Shown here: one piece after another, positions 5,782 to 12,847 of the stretch
How positions within the stretch are numbered: position 1 is the stretch's first letter
How the letters are laid out: each line of letters begins with the position of its first letter
NCBI GenBank assembly: GCA_005800255.1
Contig: SYGW01000125.1
Span: 1 to 14,992, forward strand
Length of the DNA: 14,992 bases
Source: Nitrospiraceae bacterium
GTDB taxonomy: Bacteria > Nitrospirota > Nitrospiria > Nitrospirales > Nitrospiraceae
Reading direction: 5' to 3'
The notes under the pieces: model-generated
Seen by the model: the letters and a program-made list of their open reading frames with translations, nothing else
What the model was told of the DNA's origin: nothing
Databases searched by the model: none
Program-made: the position numbers and the translations under genes

Positions 5782-7485
5782 ATGAGACGCCTGCAGATTC
5801 TCCACCGAAGCTGGTTTACCTCCCTGTTTCTTTTCGGAACCCTGTCGCTGGTCGCTGTGATGGCCTTGATCGACGCATCGCCGGCATCAGCCGTTCAGAA
5901 AAAATCCAAACCTGTTGCCACCTCCGCCGAAACGACGGCGCAACGTTATGCCGAAGCGATGGGAGCGGGAGACAAAGCGGCCGTTGGCCGGCTCGACTTC
6001 GCCTGCCAATATCCCCTTGCGGCCGCCAGCAGCAAGAGCAACGTTGCAGATCTGGACAGCCACTACGACTCCTGCTGGCAGCGTGTGCAAGAGGCTCATG
6101 CCCCCACCCTGGTCAGAAGCGATGTGGGGATGGAGGTCTTGTGGCCCAGTAACGGTGCCCTGGTCTTTTTCAGTGAAGAACTGAACCGTTATCCCGCCTC
6201 GGCCTTCGTGGCCGACTCGCTGGGCCAGACTCCTCCGGGAACCGGCTTCCATATTCACATTGCCGGAAGCAGGCAGCTTCCCTCCGCTTCATTCCGCCTC
6301 AAACCGAACGGCCCGCTCGTGGCGGTGCCGACCACCCTAGTCAAATTGACCGTCAGCTACCAGGATCCCCTGACCGCTCCCCTGACCTACGCGGCCGGCT
6401 CCGTCAAATGGACCACTACGATTAAGCGGACCAGACGCGCGCTCAAAGAAGTCACCCTCCAATGGGTCGTCCTCTCTGGGCTGAAGAAACAGGGCTTCGC
6501 CAATGATACAGCGGTCGTGAACCTTCCCGTCACCAGCGGCGCCATCGCAGAGAGCAGCATCAGGGAGAAGATTCCCTTCGTCACGGAAACCAGCCGCGTC
6601 CTCCCGGACTCGCTCGTCTGGTGGGGACCGACGGATGTCCCAGGCCTCCTGACCGCCGCCGCTGCCCGCGCCGCCACCTTTCCGGAACTGCGCGACCGTG
6701 TGGCCATGTTGAATCGTGTGCTCATCATCGACCCCAACCAGACCGAAGCCCTCATGGTGCTAAGTCGGCACCTCTATGCCGTCGTCCTGCGCGAAGCCAT
6801 CCCCTTCCACAAACTCATGGTGAAAGACCCGGCTCTGGCTCTGGTGGTGAACGAACATTTCTGGAACATCTATGCCCAATCGACGCGCATCGAGCTGTCG
6901 CTGGGGATGGAGATGGGCGGATTCGACAAACCAACGACCGCTGATCACCTCTACCGCATGATCTCGGCCATGCAGGCCTTGGCTGCGATCCATCCGGAAC
7001 AGCTGGATAACCAGTTCCGGTTAGGGGTGGCCTTGCGCTGGAACAACGATCAAGAAGCTTCGATCGAAACAGGCCAGGCCCTGGTCAAGGCCATCCCGCC
7101 TGACCGCAAAGCCGGCAGAGCCGAAGCCCTACTCCAACTGGCCTGGTCCCGCGTCAACAAAGTCGCTTGGAACCGGATCTTCGACGATGCAGACATTCGA
7201 ATCGCCTATCAGGATGCAGACGAGGCCCTCGCAGTAGCCGACCTGCCGCTCGACAAATTCATGGCCGAATACACCAAAGCCTACAGCTTGCTCTTCACCC
7301 CGAACCGGAACAATCGGGAGCTCTTGGAGCGGCTGACGGAAGCCAAGAAATGGTTTGCCGAAATTCCCGGGCAGAATCACGATATCTGGAACTTCTTCAT
7401 CGGAGCAGAATCGTTGAAGGCAGTCCTGGATGCGGATCCGATCTTCCAGCCGATCTTGGCTCAAGCTGAGGAAAAGAAAGGCTGA
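5782..7485 (+). CDS. Large exported protein of unknown function, helical C-terminal half
   Basis: 567 aa from ATG 5782, which has AGGAG 10 nt upstream and begins a Sec signal peptide (MRRLQILHRSWFTSLFLFGT..., cleavage near ASPASA). The frame stays open upstream to 5671 but codes for non-conserved-looking sequence. After the signal, residues about 45-110 form a helical segment (TTAQRYAEAMGAGDKAAVGRL) resembling an NTF2/SnoaL-like or helical-repeat start. The middle part is beta-rich. The C-terminal half (from about residue 320) is helical with alternating Ala/Leu spacing and phrases such as NRVLIIDPNQTEALMVLSRHLY and GRAEALLQLAWSRV, suggesting TPR-like repeats. I recognise no family. It is probably periplasmic. 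It lies downstream of the sigma operon but has its own ribosome binding site. Confidence 0.75.
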   Translation: MRRLQILHRSWFTSLFLFGTLSLVAVMALIDASPASAVQKKSKPVATSAETTAQRYAEAMGAGDKAAVGRLDFACQYPLAAASSKSNVADLDSHYDSCWQRVQEAHAPTLVRSDVGMEVLWPSNGALVFFSEELNRYPASAFVADSLGQTPPGTGFHIHIAGSRQLPSASFRLKPNGPLVAVPTTLVKLTVSYQDPLTAPLTYAAGSVKWTTTIKRTRRALKEVTLQWVVLSGLKKQGFANDTAVVNLPVTSGAIAESSIREKIPFVTETSRVLPDSLVWWGPTDVPGLLTAAAARAATFPELRDRVAMLNRVLIIDPNQTEALMVLSRHLYAVVLREAIPFHKLMVKDPALALVVNEHFWNIYAQSTRIELSLGMEMGGFDKPTTADHLYRMISAMQALAAIHPEQLDNQFRLGVALRWNNDQEASIETGQALVKAIPPDRKAGRAEALLQLAWSRVNKVAWNRIFDDADIRIAYQDADEALAVADLPLDKFMAEYTKAYSLLFTPNRNNRELLERLTEAKKWFAEIPGQNHDIWNFFIGAESLKAVLDADPIFQPILAQAEEKKG

Positions 7486-7498
7486 AGGTCTAGCCCGT

Positions 7499-7514
7499 AA
7501 GGCCGTAGCCTTTT
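7499..7514 (+). terminator. Weak intrinsic terminator after the 5782 gene
   Basis: AAGGC (7499-7503), loop CGTA and GCCTT (7508-7512), running into TTTT (7511-7514). A second, longer pairing AAAGGCT/AGCCTTT (7477-7483 and 7507-7513) is also possible. The stem is short and the T-run is only four bases, so efficiency is doubtful. Confidence 0.35.
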
Positions 7515-7542
7515 CCCGTCGCTTCACGTACCTTGCTCGGCC

Positions 7543-8238
7543 ATGGTCAGGCTCAGCACAAATACAACCGACCTGCGTTTCCCTCCTGTCGATTCAGCCT
7601 CGCCGGAAGGCCTGCTGGCCGTCGGGGGCGACCTGCGATCGGAGCGATTGCTCGAAGCCTACCGCCACGGCATCTTTCCCTGGTACGAAGAAGACCAGCC
7701 TATCCTCTGGTGGTCGCCAGATCCGAGAGCCGTACTCTTTCCAGACAAGCTCCACGTCCCGCGCAGTCTAGACAAGACGATCCGCCGCGGTCATTTCACC
7801 GTCACCCTCGATACCTGCTTTCGCGCTGTAATGATGGAATGTGCCGGACCGAGACCTCAGTACCCGGAAGGAGGGACCTGGATCACCCCAGCGATGATCG
7901 AGGCCTACACAAGGCTGCACGAGCTCGGCCATGCCCATTCCATTGAAACCTGGGAGGAAGGAAACCTGGTCGGCGGGCTCTACGGAGTCGCCATCGGAGG
8001 AGCCTTCTTCGGCGAGTCGATGTTCTCCAGAGCGACCGACGCCTCGAAAGTAGCGCTCGTCTCTCTTGTGCGCCAGCTCCACACCTGGAACTTCCAAATC
8101 TTCGACTGCCAGCAAGCCTCGCCCCATGTGATCGCGCTCGGAGCAGAAGAGATTTCCCGCCGGGAGTTTCTCGAGCACCTCAATGCGGCGCTGACAATCC
8201 CGGATCGACGCGGGAGATGGCAATTCGATAGCCCGTAA
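7543..8238 (+). CDS. aat: Leucyl/phenylalanyl-tRNA--protein transferase
   Basis: 231 aa, normal length for the family. Diagnostic stretches are GLLAVGGDL, the block GIFPWYEEDQPILWWSPDPR, EGGTWITPAMIEAY, and LHELGHAHSIETW followed by GGLYGVAIGGAFFGESMFSR, all nearly as in E. coli Aat. The enzyme transfers Leu or Phe from aminoacyl-tRNA to proteins with N-terminal Arg or Lys, marking them for the ClpS/ClpAP N-degron pathway in the cytosol. No Shine-Dalgarno precedes the ATG. A weak TACCTT box (7529-7534) would again give a 2-nt leader. It is convergent with the M20 peptidase gene, with a large palindrome between. Confidence 0.95.
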   Translation: MVRLSTNTTDLRFPPVDSASPEGLLAVGGDLRSERLLEAYRHGIFPWYEEDQPILWWSPDPRAVLFPDKLHVPRSLDKTIRRGHFTVTLDTCFRAVMMECAGPRPQYPEGGTWITPAMIEAYTRLHELGHAHSIETWEEGNLVGGLYGVAIGGAFFGESMFSRATDASKVALVSLVRQLHTWNFQIFDCQQASPHVIALGAEEISRREFLEHLNAALTIPDRRGRWQFDSP

Positions 8239-8264
8239 ATCCTTCCGGAGACTCTTTTCACTCA

Positions 8265-8360
8265 AGGGAATCGCCGGACTGTCTTTCACTGCGCGCATCG
8301 GACGAGCACCGTTTCATCGTGCGCGTTCTGCGAGCAAGAAAGATGGTCCGGCGACTCCCT
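8265..8360. repeat. Palindromic intergenic repeat, copy 1 of a shared-core family
   Basis: A 23-bp outer arm (8265-8287) is complementary to 8338-8360 with three mismatches, two of them G-U compatible in RNA. Inside is the core CACTGCGCGC (8287-8296), 24 nt, then GCGCGTTCTGCGAGCA (8321-8336), with an inner 6-bp stem CGCGCA/TGCGCG. The same core with identical spacing recurs at 12766-12815. The element lies between convergent aat and M20 genes and starts 4 nt after the M20 stop codon. It lacks an immediate T-run on either strand, so it is not a standard intrinsic terminator. It could be an RNA-stabilising or REP/MITE-like element (inference). Confidence 0.75.
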
Positions 8361-8364
8361 ATCC

Positions 8365-9735
8365 CTACCCCTTTTTCATATTCGCGAGTTCCGCAAAGTA
8401 ATGCGCGAAGGCCTTCATCCCGCTGGAGGCCTGGTCCCAGTCGAAGTATTCGTTCGGCGCATGGTACCCATGCTCCGGCAGACTCAGCCCCATAAACAGG
8501 ATCGGCACCTTCCATGCCTTCTGCATCGTGACCACTGCGCCGATCGATCCTCCCTCGCGGATGAAGGCAGGCTCTTTCCCGAAGCCGGCCTTTGCCGCCC
8601 GCTTCACGCAATCGACATAGGGCCCGTCGAAACTGCCCTTGAAGGGATGCAACATGCCCTCCTTCTCCACCTTCACATTCGGATTGATCTTGGCCACATA
8701 TTTCTTAAGCAAGGCAAAGGCCTTCTCAGGAGTTTGATTCGGCACCAATCGCATACTCACTTTCAGTTCACCATGGCCCGGCACGACCGTTTTCACGCCA
8801 GGCCCGTGATAGCCGCCGGTCAACCCATGCACCTCGAACGTCGGAGCAGCCCAGATCCTGCGCATGATCTCGGCTGGATCGTTGGTGCGCAACGTCTGAA
8901 ATCCGTAGGCCTGCTTGAAACTCTTCACCTGAAAGCCTGACGACAGGAAACTCTTGATCTCCGCTTTGGTCGGCTCGACCACGTCCTGATAGAAGCCGGG
9001 AATCTTCACCTTGCCGCTCTTGGCATCGACACAGGCCTGCGCTACCTCCATCAGCTCGGCCAGCGGATTCCTTGCGGCCCCTCCGGTCACGCCGGAATGG
9101 GCGTCTTTCGTCCCAGTGCGCAATGTGAGCCTCGCGCCTAACAGACCCCGTAATCCATAGGGCATGGCTGGCTTCCCTTTAGCGAGCCAGATCGTGTCCG
9201 ACACCACGACTGAGTCAGGCCGGGGAATCGCCGCCCGGTTCTTCAGCCCAGCCGCAAAGTTCGGGCTGCCGATTTCCTCTTCCAGCTCCCAGAGAAATCG
9301 GATATTGATCGGCATTCCCTGCTCAATCGCGTACCGGGCGCCGAACAGAGCCGACAGCGCCGGCCCCTTGTCGTCCGTCGCGCCACGGCCATGGTAGAGC
9401 CCGTTCTCGTTCTTGAAGGCAAAGGGCGCCTGCTTCCATTCAGGCTCCTGCGCCGGCTGCACGTCCATGTGGTTATAGATGGTAACGGTCGGATGCTGGG
9501 CTCCGGTCATCCAGCCGCCGGACACGATCGGAGCCCCGCCAGTCTCCACGATTTGCGCCTCAGCCCCCAGATCCGTGAGGACCTGCCTCGCCACATCCGC
9601 CATGCTCCTCATATCTGGAGCCTTCGCCGGATCCATGCTGATCGAAGGAATCTCCACCATCTGACCCAGCAGATCTTCATACCGTCGGCGAATCTCCGTC
9701 ACATAGGTGCCAAGTTGCCGTTCACTCACGCTCAT
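8365..9735 (-). CDS. M20 family metallopeptidase (dipeptidase/carboxypeptidase-like)
   Basis: 456 aa. M20 di-zinc signature: H89 in YNHMDVQP, D121/D122 in GRGATDDKGP (bridging Asp), ELEEEIGS at 150-157 (catalytic Glu then metal Glu), D180 in VVSDT and H425 in EHGYHAPNE. A dimerisation (lid) domain is inserted at about 195-310 (DAHSGVTGGAARNPLAEL...). It has no signal peptide, so it probably cleaves dipeptides or oligopeptides in the cytosol; substrate specificity cannot be read. The start is supported by GGGAGA (9742-9747) about 7 nt upstream on the minus strand. A palindromic element begins 15 bp upstream of the start codon and another 4 bp past the stop. Confidence 0.92.
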   Translation of the reverse strand: MSVSERQLGTYVTEIRRRYEDLLGQMVEIPSISMDPAKAPDMRSMADVARQVLTDLGAEAQIVETGGAPIVSGGWMTGAQHPTVTIYNHMDVQPAQEPEWKQAPFAFKNENGLYHGRGATDDKGPALSALFGARYAIEQGMPINIRFLWELEEEIGSPNFAAGLKNRAAIPRPDSVVVSDTIWLAKGKPAMPYGLRGLLGARLTLRTGTKDAHSGVTGGAARNPLAELMEVAQACVDAKSGKVKIPGFYQDVVEPTKAEIKSFLSSGFQVKSFKQAYGFQTLRTNDPAEIMRRIWAAPTFEVHGLTGGYHGPGVKTVVPGHGELKVSMRLVPNQTPEKAFALLKKYVAKINPNVKVEKEGMLHPFKGSFDGPYVDCVKRAAKAGFGKEPAFIREGGSIGAVVTMQKAWKVPILFMGLSLPEHGYHAPNEYFDWDQASSGMKAFAHYFAELANMKKG

Positions 9736-9749
9736 GATTAGTCTCCCTG

Positions 9750-9875
9750 GCAGGATGCTGAAAAAGTCCGTCAGCTTCGTTCTCGCATCGTTCAGACCCT
9801 CAACGTGCCGCTACGGGTACGACTCGGGCCTTCACTCGCTGCGGCCTTGCTGAACGAACTTTTTGAGCATCCTGC
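9750..9875. repeat. 126-bp imperfect palindrome (MITE/REP-like) upstream of the M20 gene
   Basis: Arm 9750-9767 (GCAGGATGCTGAAAAAGT) pairs with 9858-9875 (ACTTTTTGAGCATCCTGC), 17 of 18 bases. Pairing continues inward with one gap (GTCAGC against GCTGAAC). A central hairpin CGTGCC/GGTACG (9804-9821) caps it. No transposase is encoded, so it resembles a non-autonomous dispersed element. From memory, similar GGATGCTGAAAAAGTCC-type palindromes are repeated in Nitrospira genomes, but I could not check this. The core differs from the element family at 8265 and 12746. Confidence 0.7.
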
Positions 9876-10015
9876 GCAATAAGTTCCCGTTGTCCAAGAT
9901 CTGCCGACCCTTGAATCAGCTGTGTACAATAGATTTCTTACAACTCTCTGAAAGTAGCCGCGGATTATACCGACTGTGCCGCCATGGCGAAAGAGACCGG
10001 CTTCCGCTTTGCACA

Positions 10016-10043
10016 TTGCTCACGAAAGCAAGAATGGTAGAAT
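10016..10043 (+). promoter_or_regulatory. Promoter of the 10052 gene, nearly leaderless
   Basis: TTGCTC (10016-10021), 16 bp, then TAGAAT (10038-10043) with TG at the extended -10 position. Predicted +1 is about 10050 and the ATG is at 10052, with no Shine-Dalgarno. A leaderless or 2-nt leader transcript is the simplest reading. Confidence 0.5.
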
Positions 10044-10051
10044 AGCAGCCT

Positions 10052-10540
10052 ATGACCATCGAAGGATTCGCCCGATACAGAAAACTTGCTGTCCTCTTCA
10101 TCGTCCTCTGCCTTGGCTGGGCCGTTTCGCCTTTCCTTGCTTTGGCAGCCGATCCTATTCCTGTGCCCGAGATCCTGGACGAACCAAGCCGCTTCCACCT
10201 CCGGCAGGTAACGTTGCAAGGCACCGTGCGGGACGTACAGCCCCTCGATCCCTATACCCTGCTGGCCGGCTCCACCTGTTACGGCGCCTACCTGTTTTAC
10301 CTGGAAGATGAAACCGCCTCGATTAATGTCGCCTCCTTTGGCCGCTGTGGCGTCCCGACGGTCAGAGATCCTGACGTGGAAGACGGTACACGCATCGAAC
10401 TCCAGGCAACCGTCCAAACGCCCAGCCATGGCGGCTATTACTTGAGTTTCCAGGGGCTCAAAGTAGCAAGGGAGCGAGAGGGGGTGGTGCAGGCTGTGGC
10501 AGACAAAATCACTCCACTCCTCGATGAAGTAAAACCGTAG
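10052..10540 (+). CDS. Exported OB-fold-like protein of unknown function
   Basis: 162 aa. A signal peptide covers about residues 1-32 (hydrophobic LAVLFIVLCLGWAVSPFLALA, cleavage before ADP). The mature part is beta-rich: RQVTLQGTVRDVQPL, AYLFYLEDETASINV and TRIELQATVQTP are typical of an OB-type small exported domain (nucleic-acid-binding OB or YgiW-like fold). Two cysteines, C76 and C99, could form a disulfide in the periplasm. No catalytic motif is seen. The next gene, a lipoprotein, follows after 62 nt with its own ribosome binding site, so an operon is possible. The fold is my inference from the strand pattern, and the function is unknown. Confidence 0.75.
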   Translation: MTIEGFARYRKLAVLFIVLCLGWAVSPFLALAADPIPVPEILDEPSRFHLRQVTLQGTVRDVQPLDPYTLLAGSTCYGAYLFYLEDETASINVASFGRCGVPTVRDPDVEDGTRIELQATVQTPSHGGYYLSFQGLKVAREREGVVQAVADKITPLLDEVKP

Positions 10541-10602
10541 TAGGCCAGGCGCTGAGGCTCGGTTCGACGTGCTCTGCAAATCCACGGAAGGATGTTATCG
10601 AC

Positions 10603-11304
10603 ATGAAGCTTCCCCCCTATATCGCACTCGCGCTTTTCCTCTTCCTGACCGGTTGCGCGAGCAATCAGACGCAGCCCATTGATTCGCTCCAGCAGATACT
10701 GAAGGACGAAGAAGCTCGGCTGGTCGGCACTCCGCTCTCGGAACAGACGGCGGCCCCTTCGCCCAAACAAGGCCCTCCGAAGTTGGGGCTCTATGTCATG
10801 CCGACCGGATTCCTTCACCATGAATTCGAATGGACCGATGCCGATCGGGAAACCCTCCAGGCCTGGACCAACGGATTGCAACGAAAGGGCCTCATCAGCG
10901 GCGTATCCTTCCTGCATCTTTCTTCCGTCAAGGGAAACCAATGGGCGCAGCTGCGGGAATCGGCCGTCCGGTACGGGGCTGACCTCCTGCTCATCATAAA
11001 CGGCGCCGTCGTCGTCGATCGCTACAACAACTACAAGGGGACATTGCTCTATTGGACGATCCTCGGTTCCTACTACGCAGACGGCACCCACAGTGATGCC
11101 CTCTGTCTTGTGCGAAGTACTGTATGGGATGTCCGAACGGGAACCAAACTGGCGGAGGGAGAGGCGCAGGGAACAGCGAAGGTCGTCGGTCCCAGCGCGC
11201 GGATCGAAGATCAAGACCAAGTCACCGAAGCGCGCCGACAGGCGCTGACCCGACTGATGAAGAAACTGCGCGACGATGTCGCAAGAATCGGCAGAGAACG
11301 CTGA
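10603..11304 (+). CDS. Lipoprotein of unknown function
   Basis: 233 aa. A lipoprotein signal peptide ends in the lipobox LTGC with lipidated C18; residue +2 is Ala, which suggests outer-membrane sorting if Lol rules apply. The mature part has a Gln/Glu-rich linker and then a compact alpha/beta domain (KLGLYVMPTGFLHHEFEWT, RYGADLLLIINGAVVVDRY, CLVRSTVWDVRTGTKLAEGEAQG), ending in a basic helix. The phrase order (a computed activity, 'LLLI.NG', then 'vwDvrtG.kl.eGea') resembles small lipoproteins of the envelope integrity type, but I cannot name a family. AAGGA (10588-10592) lies 10 nt upstream of the ATG. It is convergent with the DUF1566 gene, with only 8 nt between. Confidence 0.8.
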   Translation: MKLPPYIALALFLFLTGCASNQTQPIDSLQQILKDEEARLVGTPLSEQTAAPSPKQGPPKLGLYVMPTGFLHHEFEWTDADRETLQAWTNGLQRKGLISGVSFLHLSSVKGNQWAQLRESAVRYGADLLLIINGAVVVDRYNNYKGTLLYWTILGSYYADGTHSDALCLVRSTVWDVRTGTKLAEGEAQGTAKVVGPSARIEDQDQVTEARRQALTRLMKKLRDDVARIGRER

Positions 11305-11312
11305 TCGTCTCG

Positions 11313-11792
11313 TCACTGACCAGACGGACCCAGGAGGCACCAGAGACGCCTGGTTCCCGATTTCTGGTCCGTCACAGGTTCGCCGCTAAAAAAACTAATC
11401 TGCCAGGCCACCATATCGTCGGTCGGATGGGGCGTCGCAGTCCAATAGATCTCCGACTTGATATTGGAAAAGGGATGGCCGACAGGCAAAGCCGGATCAT
11501 GCTGCGATCCATCGATCAAGGTCTTCAATTCATCCACCGAGGGGGCGCGCCAGCCTTTCTTCCCTCCCACCTCTTTTGTCGCACAACGGGCCACGGATGC
11601 ACCCCACACATCGTGCTCTCGGTCCGGCTCCTGTTCCCAGATCAAACCGGTGCTGTGGTCTTTGACTGCTGCTCCGTTCAGCAACAGGGTAAATCGAGAG
11701 GAGGCGCTGGAGTCGACTGCAAGGGCCTGGCTAGTCACAGCCACCAGGCCAACCATGATGAGGCACGCACGAATTACCAATGGGCTTCTCAT
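11313..11792 (-). CDS. Exported DUF1566 (Lcl C-terminal-like) protein
   Basis: 159 aa with a signal peptide at about 1-25 (IRACLIMVGLVAVTSQALA). The DUF1566 hallmarks appear in order: VKDHSTGLIWEQEP, GWRAPSVDELKTLID, FSNIKSEIYWTATPHP and RLWCLLG. In this family the domain is a small C-type-lectin-like or formylglycine-enzyme-like module found in extracellular and adhesin proteins; its biochemical role is not defined. A good ribosome binding site AGGAG lies 6 nt upstream, inside the palindrome AGGAGCTCCT (11794-11803). A promoter candidate on the minus strand is TTGCGC-N17-TACGAT (11848-11820). Confidence 0.85.
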   Translation of the reverse strand: MRSPLVIRACLIMVGLVAVTSQALAVDSSASSRFTLLLNGAAVKDHSTGLIWEQEPDREHDVWGASVARCATKEVGGKKGWRAPSVDELKTLIDGSQHDPALPVGHPFSNIKSEIYWTATPHPTDDMVAWQISFFSGEPVTDQKSGTRRLWCLLGPSGQ

Positions 11793-11819
11793 GAGGAGCT
11801 CCTGGGCCAGCGAAAGCCT

Positions 11820-11848
11820 ATCGTAGGAGAGTTTTTTGGATCGCGCAA
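11820..11848 (-). promoter_or_regulatory. Candidate promoter of the DUF1566 gene
   Basis: On the minus strand, TTGCGC (forward 11843-11848), 17 bp spacing, TACGAT (forward 11820-11825). The start would be near 11813, leaving a 21-nt leader with the AGGAG ribosome binding site. This is a sigma-70-like match of moderate quality. Confidence 0.4.
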
Positions 11849-11853
11849 GCAGG

Positions 11854-12613
11854 TTACGGTGAGAGCCGGCGATATTGCCTCAGGAGCAGCAGTCCGCCCC
11901 AGGCGAGCGAGGCCAGCATGAAGACGATGCCGATGTTGTAGGCAAGATGGGCCAGGCGATGGTCATACTCCAGCCAGCCCAGCATGGTCAGAATATTATT
12001 CCAGTCATGTCCGTCCGTTTCTTTTCCTGTCACTCCGCCAAGCAACAGCAAATCTAGCGTCCTCGCATCGTTGATATAGGGGGCCAGATCCTTAAGACTT
12101 TCCGCCACCCACCACAAGGCTACAGACGCGCCGAAGGGATCGCGTGTCTTGACGAAAAAGGTCGCCAGCCAGACAGACAAGCGGCATGAGGACCTGGCAA
12201 AGGCTCCCTCCCAGAATCATCATGAACCGTCCGAAAGGGATAAACAGAAAATGGCCCTCTTCGTGAAACGGCAAGTTGATCAAATGGAAAAACGATTCCT
12301 CTGTGTAGTTGGTTGCAAGCGGTGTGAGGATGAACGTCTTGCCCCACCAGAGCAACAGCACAAACAAGATCGCCCGGCCTGCGAAGATCATCGCATCGGT
12401 GGACTGATCCGAGTCAACCAGCCACTCTTTGGCAAGGGCCATCCAGCGGGAACGATCCCGCCGCATCGGCTGCAACGGAGCCACAGGCCGATACTTCGCA
12501 AAGACGATCCCGCACCTCAGACACTCAGTCTCACTCTCTGATCGCTCAGTCTGACACTTGGGGCAATGGATCGTGGGAGTGGTGGTGGATGCCATGACAC
12601 ATGGTAGGACCAT
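11854..12613 (-). pseudogene. Zinc-ribbon membrane protein with HExxH motif, frameshifted
   Basis: Two frames together make one protein. The 5' part (12613 or, from the second Met, 12595, down to about 12160) has a zinc ribbon (CPKC...CLRC, Cys 17/20/31/34), a transmembrane stretch (AGRAILFVLLLWWGKTFIL) and NLPFHEEGHFLF with H117-E118-x2-H121, an M50-like zinc metalloprotease motif. It then runs out of frame into RQDTRSLRRVC and stops near 12092. The 3' part continues in the +1 frame (WLATFFVKTRDPFGASVALWWVAESLKDLAPYIND... to the stop at 11854) with a second membrane segment near the end. The junction (about 12162-12181) contains adjacent tandem tetramers (GTCT)2 and (CTGG)2 on the minus strand. 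Removing one repeat restores a continuous protein. It may be a true pseudogene, a phase-variable gene or an assembly error. Confidence 0.75.
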
Positions 12614-12632
12614 GCGCGCAATCGGACAAGAA

Positions 12633-12660
12633 ATTATCCGGATTGATCCAACTGATTAAA
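12633..12660 (-). promoter_or_regulatory. Candidate promoter of the zinc-ribbon/HExxH gene
   Basis: On the minus strand, TTTAAT (forward 12655-12660), 16 bp, GATAAT (forward 12633-12638). The predicted start is near 12626, upstream of both possible ATGs (12613, 12595). No clear Shine-Dalgarno is seen. The separate promoter suggests the gene was transcribed independently of the site-2 protease gene behind it. Confidence 0.4.
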
Positions 12661-12745
12661 CGAACTTCATTGGCAGGCTGCTCAAACAGGCCGTCAGCAA
12701 AAACAATAATAGCTCTTCCAAGCTTGCTCGTTAACATTCCTCCTG

Positions 12746-12837
12746 AAGGGCCCGGATGAGTCCCCCACTGCGCGCGGCCAACGAGGGTCTTCTGAGGCCG
12801 CGCGTTGCGCGAGCACAGGGGACCCATCAGAGCCCTT
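12746..12837. repeat. Palindromic intergenic repeat, copy 2 of a shared-core family
   Basis: Arms 12746-12765 and 12818-12837 pair at 17 of 20 positions. The core is CACTGCGCGC (12766-12775), 24 nt, then GCGCGTTGCGCGAGCA (12800-12815), with a perfect 9-bp inner stem CGCGCGGCC/GGCCGCGCG. Core sequence (24 of 26 bases) and spacing match the element at 8265-8360, while the outer stems differ. It begins 10 nt past the stop codon of the minus-strand site-2 protease gene. No T-run follows. Confidence 0.75.
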
Positions 12838-12847
12838 CCTGCCCCTG

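Noticed and set aside
8338..8376. Intrinsic terminator for aat made by the 8265-8360 palindrome
   Set aside because: The only T-run (8372-8376) is about 11 nt beyond the stem, too far for a standard terminator, and no T-run exists on the minus strand.
9750..9875. The same repeat family as the elements at 8265 and 12746
   Set aside because: It shares general palindrome architecture and some CTCGC / GCAG bits, but not the CACTGCGCGC-N24-GCGCGTT core or its spacing.
9792..10016. Short ORFs through the M20 upstream palindrome
   Set aside because: They translate the repeat itself and have no protein-like features or ribosome binding sites.
9750..12837. Integron attC-like sites flanking single genes
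   Set aside because: The palindromes lack the paired GTTRRRY / RYYYAAC core sites expected of attC, no integrase is present, and the elements at 8265 and 9750 do not share a sequence.
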